From Theocolax elegans (lineage: Eukaryota; Arthropoda; Insecta; Hymenoptera; Cerocephalidae): a stretch of 64,000 nucleotides of DNA. Location of the stretch: positions 77,465,986 through 77,529,985 of the forward strand of contig CM047426.1 of assembly GCA_026168455.1 (NCBI GenBank), written 5' to 3'. A model generated the notes under the pieces. The model ran no database searches. It saw nothing but the letters and a program-made list of their open reading frames with translations, and was not told the origin of the DNA. Numbering within the stretch: position 1 is the first letter of the stretch; every line of letters begins with the position of its first letter. Below, piece after piece: positions 54,401 through 62,100 of the stretch. The translations under genes were made by a program, and so were the position numbers.

Positions 54401-56112
54401 TTTTGTACATAGAATGTACGAAATTCGTACTATTAATGATTTATTGTATTTTACTTCAAAAAGTTGATGGATCAAAAGGATTTTCACATAATTACACTAT
54501 CTCTTATTATTGTAGATATTTTAAACTTACAAACGCAATTCGATAATAGATAACGCATTATTAAACACGGGTATTCGCGCATCGTAATATAGAATATATG
54601 ATTTTAAACTGTTTAAAGTGTTTTACATATAAATCGAAGATAAATTTAACCGTTTGCGGGAAAATGTAATGTTGCATTTTGGTATACGGTCGATTTGTAA
54701 ATTTGTAAATTTCTACGCTTTGAGTAATTTATAATACATTATATAAAATAATCCTAATGCCTTATTAAACGGTAATAATAATGCAATAAATTATTTAAAT
54801 TAAACAATATATGTTTGGTTTATTTAAACAAAATTTACTATCTTTCTTAGTAATATGTTTGTCATTTAAATATAAACTTTTGACTATAATATTGTAAACT
54901 GTCATATCTTTTATAGAAAATTTCTTATATCGTTGGTAACTTTAAGTGGTATACATTTTATTGTATATACGGTTGGGTAATTCCAAGAGCATATACAAAT
55001 CTTTCCTATAAAGAAAACCGAACAAACCCTGTTTCATTAAATAGTAGACAATAAAAACATTGTTATTTTATAAAGAATTAAAACATTTAAAAGTAAAAGT
55101 GAAATTTTCAGCCCCTATTATTTGAAAAAATTCGAGAGAAATTTAAAATAAAATTTCGAACCATATTCGTATAAAGCACACCTGTTAAAGATAACAAAAA
55201 AAGGTTCATGTTTCTTCGCCTATTTGATGTAATAGGTTTTATATTTTTTCTTTTACAGGCAACATTTCTATATGATACTGAAATTGGCCTTTATATCTTG
55301 AACAATTGTAATACATCACACAAAAATGATAGGTATACGAATTGTAATTAAACTCCGCAAAATATAAATATATATTTAAATAATGGTATACTAAACTACT
55401 TTTTATTATGTTTTGAAGTGAAAATTTAAATGTATGTATTAATTCTTAACATAATTTTAAAAAAATTTATTATAAAACATAAATATTGTAATAATCTAAG
55501 TACATCCTTACATAAATATTATAATTTATAATGTATCATTGTCTCAATTTAAATGTAAAAAGCAGCAGGGTTAAAATAATTTAAGTTAAAAGTTTAAGTT
55601 TTCCAATTTCAATTTGAAATCTTTTGTGAACACGATTAATGCTTAAAGCAGGGATACTATTCGGATTTAATATACGGTACATATACGAATATTCTTCGAA
55701 AAATCACAGGGACGGCAAAGTACGAGAAATACGTATTTGATATATGTAAGCGATGTAATATAACGTACCTTAACTTTCTTGTCGATCTCCGGCTTCTCGA
55801 GTAAGCTCATCTGGGGCGTAGGCCCAAAGAAGGTGGGCCCCGTGCCAAGATGCATTGTACCGATGGTCGAGGTTGGGGTTGGTGGTGCCTCTGGATCGAA
55901 ATTAACGTGGGGATGCGGGGGTGGCTGGCGCACGGCACCCGAGAGGAAACCTCGGGGCCGCGGATTCCCTGCCATCCTCAGATGCGCTGGTTGATCCTGG
56001 GAGGCCAATGGGCCACCTGGTGCAGGTGGCTCGGCGCTTCCTTCGTCGGCGCTTCCGCAACCAGGGGATCCCGAGCCCCTGGCAAACTGATCCTCATCTT
56101 CGCCCGCGCTTT
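17856..56112 (-). CDS. Trpgamma: TRPC-family cation channel, insect TRPgamma type, coding span (16 exons seen)
   Basis: A plasma-membrane cation channel of the TRPC family; Drosophila TRPgamma belongs to the phospholipase C-linked TRP/TRPL group. Exons from 5' to 3' on the - strand: 56112-55769, 39767-39637, 37581-37350, 34039-33891, 33716-33521, 31371-31201, 29252-29018, 25311-25191, 24819-24535, 24200-24067, 23874-23742, 23570-23375, 22938-22744, 22115-21890, 19214 (or 19241)-18843, 18424-17856. All junctions are GT-AG and in frame. Counting from the internal Met-Met in exon 39767-39637, the protein is 1108 residues, close to the fly protein. It has ankyrin repeats (about 10-150), a zinc motif with H160/C164/C166/C169, TRP_2 (about 165-285), S1-S6 (about 350-648), filter FGLVDL (603-608), TRP box 661-670, and a low-complexity tail. 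An upstream proline-rich exon implies a longer form whose first Met is not seen. TRP and TRPL are less likely, because the post-TRP-box block [14 protein letters not shown] and the [14 protein letters not shown] segment fit TRPgamma. Confidence 0.95.
18843..19241 (-). CDS. Trpgamma: TRPgamma exon: KKNRQKERR block and tail, with two possible acceptors
   Basis: Encodes [20 protein letters not shown], then a Gly/Ser/Gln-rich tail ([30 protein letters not shown]). Two acceptors 27 bases apart, both in phase, are possible: GCCGTAG ending at 19242 (exon from 19241, adds DGSVKELSV) and TCCGTAG ending at 19215 (exon from 19214). The first is nearer a pyrimidine tract; the second gives the closer match to what I expect for the family. 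The donor is TTATTG|GTAATT. Confidence 0.88.
21890..22115 (-). CDS. Trpgamma: TRPgamma exon: C-terminal basic and helical region
   Basis: Residues 721-795. [20 protein letters not shown] is basic and lies where TRPC channels bind calmodulin and IP3 receptors. [20 protein letters not shown] and [11 protein letters not shown] form the following helix. It ends ACCG|GTGAGA after SGTGT. Confidence 0.93.
22744..22938 (-). CDS. Trpgamma: TRPgamma exon: TRP box
   Basis: A 65-codon phase-0 exon starting [15 protein letters not shown], the TRP box helix, then [20 protein letters not shown], the proline-rich motif after it. The acceptor is CTACTCGCAG and the donor ATACGA|GTAAGT. Confidence 0.95.
23375..23570 (-). 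CDS. Trpgamma: TRPgamma exon: pore helix, selectivity filter and S6
   Basis: Residues 591-655. [20 protein letters not shown] carries the pore helix and filter. Asp607 matches the fly TRP pore aspartate (Asp621) that controls calcium selectivity. [20 protein letters not shown] is S6. The donor is ATTTCT|GTAAGT. Confidence 0.95.
23742..23874 (-). CDS. Trpgamma: TRPgamma exon: pore turret
   Basis: Residues 547-589, [18 protein letters not shown] to [10 protein letters not shown]. The extracellular turret between S5 and the pore helix holds Cys562 and Cys581, placed like the disulfide pair of TRPC channels. The acceptor is AACCTACAT read on the other strand (ATGTAG) and the donor GCAAA|GTAAGA. 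Confidence 0.92.
24067..24200 (-). CDS. Trpgamma: TRPgamma exon: S4-S5
   Basis: Residues 502-545. [20 protein letters not shown] (S4 and linker) and [16 protein letters not shown] (S5). The acceptor is ATAATTTTAG and the donor TTGCG|GTATAT. It was found by reading the - strand directly, because it is shorter than 60 codons. Confidence 0.94.
24535..24819 (-). CDS. Trpgamma: TRPgamma exon: S2, S3 and start of S4
   Basis: Residues 407-500. [19 protein letters not shown] (S2), [19 protein letters not shown] (S3) and [13 protein letters not shown] (towards S4). The acceptor is TTCGATAG and the donor TTCAG|GTTTGA, which is poorer than consensus, but the split Ser codon it makes with the next exon gives the expected [11 protein letters not shown]. 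Confidence 0.94.
25191..25311 (-). CDS. Trpgamma: TRPgamma exon: S1 end and S1-S2 loop
   Basis: Residues 367-405. [10 protein letters not shown] ends S1, a short extracellular loop rich in charged residues follows, and PTIVEW starts S2. The acceptor is ATTATGCAG and the donor GAATG|GTGAAT. It is too short to stand out as an open frame on its own; it was placed by family pattern and phase. Confidence 0.93.
28247..28257. repeat. SINE target-site duplication, left copy
   Basis: TAACCAAACTT directly abuts the poly(A) end of the SINE and is repeated exactly at 28708-28718. The last T bases merge with the tail, so the edge is uncertain by a base or two. Confidence 0.9.
28258..28707 (-). mobile_element. 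tRNA-derived SINE retroposon, complete, with poly(A) tail
   Basis: Read on the - strand, the element opens with a tRNA-like head (about 28707-28632). It has an A-box-like GGCTCATGGGTAGAGC and a B-box-like GGTTCGATCCC at the right spacing, then a roughly 360-base unrelated body, and ends in a pure poly(A) run (T-run at 28258-28269 on the + strand). Direct repeats TAACCAAACTT flank both ends. This is the standard structure of a tRNA-derived SINE moved by LINE machinery. The head is tRNA-like but its anticodon arm pairs poorly, so it is not a working tRNA gene. I do not recognise the family. Only one copy was seen in this window. Confidence 0.9.
28632..28705 (-). promoter_or_regulatory. Internal pol III promoter (A and B boxes) of the SINE
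   Basis: The A-box-like GGCTCATGGGTAGAGC maps to about 28679-28694 and the B-box-like GGTTCGATCCC to about 28642-28652 on the - strand. The spacing is that of a tRNA gene promoter. Whether it is still transcribed is not known. Confidence 0.75.
28708..28718. repeat. SINE target-site duplication, right copy
   Basis: An exact second copy of TAACCAAACTT next to the tRNA-like head of the SINE. Confidence 0.9.
29018..29252 (-). CDS. Trpgamma: TRPgamma exon: pre-S1 elbow and S1
   Basis: Residues 288-365. [18 protein letters not shown] and [15 protein letters not shown] form the pre-S1 elbow. The hydrophobic end ([13 protein letters not shown]) begins S1, completed in the next exon. The acceptor is CGATTGCAG and the donor TTGT|GTAAGT. 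Confidence 0.94.
31201..31371 (-). CDS. Trpgamma: TRPgamma exon: TRP_2 linker helices
   Basis: A 57-codon phase-0 exon, [18 protein letters not shown] to [12 protein letters not shown]. It is a charged helical linker between the ankyrin and membrane domains. The acceptor is ATTTTTTAG and the donor AAAAAA|GTTAGT. Confidence 0.93.
33521..33716 (-). CDS. Trpgamma: TRPgamma exon: zinc-site end and TRP_2 linker
   Basis: Residues 166-230. It begins CDEC (Cys166 and Cys169 of the zinc site) and continues as the helical TRP_2 linker ([36 protein letters not shown]). The acceptor is TTTTCGCAG and the donor TACCAG|GTGAGA. Confidence 0.94.
33891..34039 (-). CDS. Trpgamma: TRPgamma exon: last ankyrin repeat and zinc-site start
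   Basis: Residues 116-164, [20 protein letters not shown] to LPMPHDVRC. It holds His160 and Cys164 of the TRPC zinc motif H-x3-C-x-C-x2-C; the other two cysteines are in the next exon. The Gly codon between them is split by the intron. The donor is TGCGG|GTAAGC. Confidence 0.93.
37350..37581 (-). CDS. Trpgamma: TRPgamma exon: ankyrin repeats
   Basis: Residues 39-115 of the short form. [20 protein letters not shown] and [19 protein letters not shown] are classic TRPC ankyrin helices. The acceptor is TTGTACAG and the donor CCCCAC|GTAAGC. The residues after the donor in an unspliced reading (VSSS...) are intronic. Confidence 0.94.
39637..39767 (-). CDS. Trpgamma: TRPgamma exon with internal start: N-terminus of short form
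   Basis: The acceptor is ATGTTACAG and the donor AGGAA|GTAAAT. It encodes RHSIHG then [14 protein letters not shown], followed by [17 protein letters not shown], the first ankyrin-region helix. The fly protein is known to begin at the equivalent Met-Met, so a promoter in the 16-kb intron upstream could make a form starting here. Confidence 0.92.
41466..41712. mobile_element. Foldback (MITE-like) element
   Basis: The ends AATATAACA (41466-41474) and TGTTATATT (41704-41712) are exact inverted copies. Further in, the 26-base arms at 41503-41528 and 41657-41682 are inverted repeats with three mismatches (CGATTGT..GCCAAATACACAG). The AT-rich centre also pairs loosely. No coding sequence is present and no clear target duplication was found. 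It is either a short non-autonomous DNA element or another hairpin-forming sequence; the family is unknown. Confidence 0.55.
48089..48516 (+). other. Overlapping Cys-rich open frames, status unknown
   Basis: Two overlapping + frames (48089-48382 and 48250-48516) have Cys pairs: [39 protein letters not shown] resembles a CCHC zinc knuckle with the last Cys missing. Neither frame has a recognised full domain, and the - strand is also open here. It may be a worn remnant of a retroelement gag-like sequence, or chance. Confidence 0.2.
49606..49954. repeat. Inverted repeat pair, possible short DNA element
   Basis: GATGAAACGCTTTTTCT (49606-49622) and its exact reverse complement (49938-49954) bracket about 315 bases. 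Similarity continues imperfectly inward for a further 20-25 bases. Copies of a TGGGAGAAAAAT-type motif also lie inside and just outside. This could be the ends of a MITE; no target duplication was seen. Confidence 0.5.
50120..50370. repeat. Low-complexity TATTTAAAATA-rich stretch
   Basis: Repeated palindrome-like words of the type AAATACAAGTATTTAAAATA cover this stretch. It is AT-rich simple sequence capable of hairpins. Confidence 0.65.
50525..52712. repeat. Tandem duplication, copy 1 (2188 bp)
   Basis: Copy 1 is immediately followed by copy 2 of equal length in the same orientation. By eye I find one substitution and about six single-base length changes, mostly in homopolymers. A 15-base sequence, ATAATATTGKAAACT, stands before copy 1, at the joint and at the end of copy 2, which suggests a microhomology-mediated duplication. 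Contents: a purine-rich block, a 63-codon ORF (51512-51703) and AT-rich sequence. No terminal inverted repeats were recognised. Confidence 0.93.
51512..51703 (+). pseudogene. Unrecognised 63-aa ORF in duplication copy 1, possibly part of a decayed gene
   Basis: [18 protein letters not shown] to [10 protein letters not shown], stop TAG. I do not recognise it. After two stops (TAG, then TAA one codon later) the same frame reopens for about 58 codons ([14 protein letters not shown]... to IFKIWDRNM), which hints at a longer ancestral frame now broken. No signal peptide is evident and the base composition matches the surroundings. It may equally be chance in AT-rich DNA. Confidence 0.3.
52713..54900. 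repeat. Tandem duplication, copy 2 (2188 bp)
   Basis: Second copy of the unit, ending at ATAATATTGTAAACT (54886-54900), after which the sequence becomes unrelated. Length changes relative to copy 1 include one fewer A near 53943 and one extra T near 54146, which alter downstream open frames. Confidence 0.93.
53699..53890 (+). pseudogene. Identical 63-aa ORF in duplication copy 2
   Basis: Same 63 residues as in copy 1. Here a one-base deletion downstream (near 53943) shifts the reopened frame. A separate 79-codon frame at 54072-54311 is open in this copy ([16 protein letters not shown] to AIITSFTI) but broken in copy 1. The function is unknown. Confidence 0.3.
55769..56112 (-). CDS. Trpgamma: TRPgamma upstream exon: proline-rich N-terminal extension
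   Basis: The acceptor is TTTTGTGCAG and the donor GTTAAG|GTACGT. It adds 114 codons in frame with the next exon. The product is rich in Pro, Gly and acidic residues ([43 protein letters not shown]) and ends [12 protein letters not shown]. It starts with two bases of a split codon, so an initiator exon further upstream is expected, unless one of the internal Met codons is used (such as that before AGNPRPRGF). The high GC content, strong splice sites and a long frame conserved across the junction support real coding. The plus-strand frames here are shadows. Confidence 0.8.
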
Positions 56113-59100
56113 CTGCACAAAATAATTTTATGTTAATTTTACTATATTTTAGTCTTTCAAAACTTTAATTTATTTTAATTTATTTAATCTATGGTTGACT
56201 TCATTTATTTATCATAATATACATATGTACATGTTGAATGCAGATTAATAACATTTCTTAATATTGTATAATAACAATATTGTATATTAACAACTTTTAA
56301 TAAGTACATACAAATTCTTTACGTTGTGAATGTTAATAAGCAAAATTCGTTTGTTTATTAACGCACTCAAATGTAAAGAAAATAATTCAAATATAAAATA
56401 TTTCTATTTTCTTTTCAAATTATATCATGTATGTAGTATGCTAAATATTAAGTAATACTAGATGACGACAAAGATAAATTAAAGATTAGTTTGATAACTT
56501 GTAAACAAGGAGGAACAAACCATAACGACGAGCAATTGTTTAATTTATTGTTCGAGAAATAGAGAGAATCTTCAGATCATATTTATTAGACAAAAAATAT
56601 GTAATAGAAATGAAATATTTTTCTGATTGTTATAAGTTAATAGAAAGAGGCAAGAAAGATGTTTCATATTGAAGATTAATAGTCATTAAGAAGATATCTA
56701 GAAACTTGGATCAAATTATTGAAAAATGACTTACTTATACAAGGTACACATATATTTTATTTATATGCATAGATAATGCAAATTAGTATGATGCAATTTA
56801 AAATTGAACCGTATCCCAAGCCCCGTTATTCGTAGAGATTAACCAGAGTAATAAAATCTCCCAAATATGAGATTTTAGAGGACAGTAAAGTAAGTTGACG
56901 GGAAACGAGAATAAAAATACATCTGAAATTCAATAAATAAGCATTATGGAAACATTTATGAATTTATCTTCAAAAGCAACACTAAACCCGCAAGCTCTAG
57001 AAAAAGCAAGTACGAGGTAATAAAGCTGAGAATCTTCTAAAACATGCCCAAAATGGTATGAAACATTCTCTAATTGACCGCTATAAGAAAGAAATGGATA
57101 AACTAACAATATAAACACAGTTCATTTATTATCTCAGAACTAAATGCTTTACTCGAAAAATTTTCGAGATAATTTAGACATAATTTAGTTTTGGATAAGT
57201 AATCATATGTCATTCTGAAAATGTAATTTAATAATTTGCTAATATTATTGAATTCCGGGGATCTTCAAGGAGATTACATCCATCCTCGGGTATCTCCAAC
57301 TACTGTACTCCAAAGAGATCATCAATAGCCGAGTTCCGACACCTGTTCATCGTGTCATGATAAAATTTTTTTTAAGAAAATCTCTTCCTTTCTCATTTGT
57401 CTGTTTTTACATGCATAAGTGAGCTTTTGATTTTATAATACAATTCAAAGCTGTTTTGTGAAATTATTAAAATATATTTCAATATACAATTCCGGTATCA
57501 TTCGCACCAGCCGTGATGTATTTATTTGGGATACTATAATAATTAATAAACTCAAACGAACAATCATTTTTAATAATAAGATAAAAAAAACACTTTTTCC
57601 ATATAATTAGTAAAGTTTGTTGCAAAGCTGGGAAAGCACGTGCAGATTTGTTCGTCGGCTAAAACGGAACGAGGAGCGCACAAGAATCCGATGATATCTT
57701 GTCTCTTCGAACTAAATTTGGAACTATTATCTTTTTTTATCTAATTTTATTTTACTCACTCGTTAATTTGACTATTTCCAAAGGCGTATAAGAATTTGTC
57801 CTATTTTATGTTTAGTAAAATAAACGATTAATCATAAATCGTTCCTATAAAGACTGCCATAAATCAGCTATTGTACTTTTAATAGTACTTTAATCTGCTA
57901 GATTTTGTGTACGACTATGTTATAAACATAGCGTATTCATAACTTCAATAATTAAATCGATAAAAATAAACGATAAGAATTATAAATCAATTATGATACC
58001 TTGAACATAAACAGAAAGTTACATTTTAAATTTCTAAAGCTTACAATAACTTGCTTATGGTTGTATTTTAGGACTAATTAGATATAAGAATATTAATATT
58101 AACTAGCAATGACTACTCACACATCACAAAAAGTATTTCTTTACTATTAAACAATTTATTCATTTTAAAGATTGGGGAACTTGAACAGTGAATATAAAAT
58201 ACGGTGAGGTTGTTAATAAGAAATATTTCCTAACTATTAGGTACTGACATTTCAACTACATATTTCCTTAGTAATAAGGACATGTGTCGATGTGCTATAA
58301 TGAAAGAATTAGGAAGTAACCTCAGTTAAACACCACTGCAAGAAGGTGCGCAAATGCGAATTACAAATGAATAAAGCGTTACAGTTTTGCAGAAATGGAT
58401 ACAAACAAAATAATAACATAAACAGAAAATGACACTAGCATGATGCACACGGGACAATCTCTCTCTCTCTCACTTCATGTCTAAATTTTGTTGACATTAA
58501 TGTAGAATCAGCCAAAATTTTAATTACATATGAATATATCTTATTTATGATGAAATACTCATTATATGTATAAGAGCGTGAAAGATTTACAAGTAAAAGA
58601 TTCATTTATTGTAAAGTCAACTGCATTTATCCGATTTCAAAGTCACATTTCTTTATTGTTAATGCGTCGATTTAATAGTAAAGAAATACTTTTGTCAGTG
58701 GTAACAGTTATCTCGTATTTTATCAAATCTTTGAAAACCATTCAAATCTTTAAAACTACTCCATAATTTAAAATATTTTAGTAAATGTGGATTTACAATA
58801 TCAGTTATAGTTTCGAAATGTTACATTAATATTAAACCAAGCATCGTCGGTCAACGTCACGTTGCATGCAACTTACGTACATCACATTTTCCTAAGGGAG
58901 CGTCTACATAACGATGCCAAGAAACGATTCCAGTACGCGCATGCGTAATATAGAGGAGGTAATCTAGTGTTTATTACCAATTTAAAATGTACCTTCCTAC
59001 CCACATCTTGCAACCACTATTTACATTTCTTACCCCCTTTTAATATCTAATTTATTTACCTTCGTTAAAAATAATTTATGTTCAATGTTCTACCTATTTT

Positions 59101-62100
59101 ATATACGCCTCCTCTCATTTACCAGTTTTTCTGTTGTAACTTTTATTATTTGCAGGTAAATAAAAAAACTACTTTAACGATAAAAAATATATTGTTTTCC
59201 TGCATTATAATCTTTTCAAAAATTTAAGATATGGGAAACCGGAAATCATACGAATTATAGAGATTACAAATCTCACATTGCCTATAATAATACATCTCTC
59301 AAGAACATACGGAAAATTTCGCAAATTGAAGAGGGTTTGAAATATAAAACGAACTCTATATCTAATCAGTATTTTTAGGACAGTATTTACATTTTACATT
59401 TCCGACAATATTGATAAGATATTTGGTCGATATTATCAGGTTGAGTTTGAATAATTCGAAGGTACTCAAACATTGGGACAGAAAAGAACGTAAAATTTAT
59501 CTTTTATAAGTATTAAATCTATTTTATTTGCGATAAACTGCTAGCGTCAATATAGAGAAAAGTTTTATAACCAATATCGTTTTCTTTAAAACGTTCTCTT
59601 GTGTGTGTATATATATATATAATTCTTCAAGCGAAATCACTAGGCTTAGTAAATCCTTATAGTTTTTCGAAACCATAAAATTTAAGAAACGAAGTTAAAC
59701 TTTTTTTAGCGTGAACCTACTAATTCGTATTAAACGGTGTCTTTTCTTTTTATGTCATTCGGTTTTAAGGATTTCGTATGTAATTTAAAACTAATGTACT
59801 TATGGAGAAAAATCGAATTAATTTATCTTGGAGTATTTCTTAATCGTATTAAGTTCCTTAACCTAGTATATAGAATTTCTATTTCTTTTAAATCTCGTTA
59901 ATAAAAGTTAAAATTTTCAACGTATTAAAGTTATAAAAAAATATAGAATCAAAACGAACATTTCAAATTTTAACATATTAACATTTTTTAAAAATCACTT
60001 GTTATTCACTTTTTGAACTGTGAAAATTATATAAATTCATTATTAAAAATTCAAAATTAGAGTAATGTAATTAAAATTTGTTTAAAAAAAATAAACCAAA
60101 ATGAATACAAAATCATGTAATAATACAAGTTTAAAATCAACCGATGTACAACAGATATTTTTGTTAAAAAGCTTTCTCCGTAACTATGATGAAATACACG
60201 TTTAAAACAAACGAAAAGAAACTTTTGTCCAATGTTATACTTTTGGTAAAATAAAGTTGTTAAATTCTACTCGGTAAACTTTTCCTTTCGAGTCTTACAA
60301 AATTGGTATTCTGTCTGATTGTTCTTAAAATCTCGCACCTTCGTCATCGATACGGCTATTCCAAATGCGTTACAACTCTTCAACCCTATATTTTAAAGTT
60401 CATTTCAACGCTTTACTTTATTGGTTATTAAGGGGATGTTCGATTACTTGTAAAATACATCGTACAACCATATAATGTTAATTTTACTACTATTTTTTAA
60501 ATAATTGCGAAATGAAAAATTAATATTACATCGATACGATACGATTATTATTTTCAGGTTGTTCAGGATTTATTTTACAATTTATAATTCATTATTCATC
60601 GTGCCATCTCGTAATAAATCTTTGCAATGCAATTATTTTTTAACTGCATTTAAAAATTTAACTACGATGTTTTGTTTAATCATTTATTCATCGCAGTTAT
60701 TGGTTATTAATTAGGAATTAAGAATACTTTATAAATTCCACATAGAATAGAAATCATTTATATAATTTTTCAAGTTATATAACGATCATTTAGTGTTAAA
60801 ATTTGTAATGGGTTTATTATTCAAATTGATATAGAACTTGTTATTAACAATTAAAAATCTTACAGTAGTGAAGTTCATAATTAATAAATAATGAGTATTA
60901 TTAATAAACAAATTTTTTAAATACAATAAATGCTTTGTGGAATCACCTTAGATAAATTACACTTTATTCTATAATATTGTAATATTGAATTTTAAAATCA
61001 TTTATCAAAATTAATTTTTATACATTTATTCAGGCCGTAATCATATGTTACACTAAACACAACACTGCACGTTCATATGCTTCACTAAGATGATGAAAAA
61101 AGTAAAGAAGATGAACAATGTTTACCCTGGGACATTTCGCTCACGTAAATGTTGAAGAAAAGCTAGCTCAGGTAAGATGGGGCAGTTATGGAGGGCCGTT
61201 GCTGTTGCGAGACCGCGCGTATATAGCCCATATAGAATCTACAAGGAAAATTGGAATACTCCTGGAAGTGGGTGGTTATGAGAACTCTGGGACTTTGGGT
61301 TACGTACTTTTTCTTTCAAATACTTTCTTTGGACTTTAAGATTTTAGCTCCATTTTTAAAGGTTATAATTTAGAAAAGGAAATTTAAGAAATTGGAGTGG
61401 TTTTCTGTGTAAACTATTTATTTTAACAAAACTAATTTCGTAAATTTTGATCCAGATCAGTATCCAAATCTTACAATAATAATAGTACCCTTTGATTTTT
61501 ATAACGAACATCTACACCTACGTCTACTTATTTAATTAGCTAGTTAGCTTTAGTTAAATTAATAAATTGTCATAGTATCTGAATCTATAGTGTTAGTTGT
61601 ATCAGAGCAACTACGTGGTACGAACGGTGCCGAGCTAACGATAAGAAATATAGACAATAACCTGTGGTGTACTACATCATGAAAGGACGCTGATAATGTT
61701 GTAGGTCTAGGTGTGAGCTTAAGTTAATTTTTGTTATTTAATAAAAATTTTAGTGAACCATTATAATAATAATTATATTTTTTACAATTACGAGGCACTT
61801 CTACAAAATATATACACATTTACGTGTCATTTACAAATTAGTGTAGTAATTTGAATTTTGAACGTAACTAAATGTATCCATGAAATCACCGCAATCTCTT
61901 TTATACGTTCCATTTTTTCCGTTTAATCCTGCACTTGACGATATACCATTACCTAGGATTCCCTCGAAAAATTTTCTCTCCCTTTCGTTTCTCTGTGTAA
62001 TTGCGCTAGCATTGAAACGAAGCTCGTCTTTCCTTTTTCCTCCACCGTTATTAAAATGCTTTATGGCATGAAATTTCTCGGTGTCAAGGGTGAAGAAAAA

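Larger units (their letters stand above)
39768..55768 (-). other. 16-kb TRPgamma intron with repeats and GC-rich blocks
   Basis: It separates the proline-rich upstream exon from the Met-Met exon. It holds the foldback element (41466-41712), GC-rich patches at about 41725-41830, 42300-42660 and 45430-45740, a Cys-rich open stretch (48089-48516), the inverted repeat at 49606-49954 and the 2188-bp tandem duplication (50525-54900). A promoter for the short channel form would be expected here. Confidence 0.7.

Noticed and set aside
17856..56112. Assignment of the channel to TRP or TRPL instead of TRPgamma
   Set aside because: The Met-Met N-terminus, the [14 protein letters not shown] segment and the [14 protein letters not shown] block fit TRPgamma better. 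A phylogeny would settle it.
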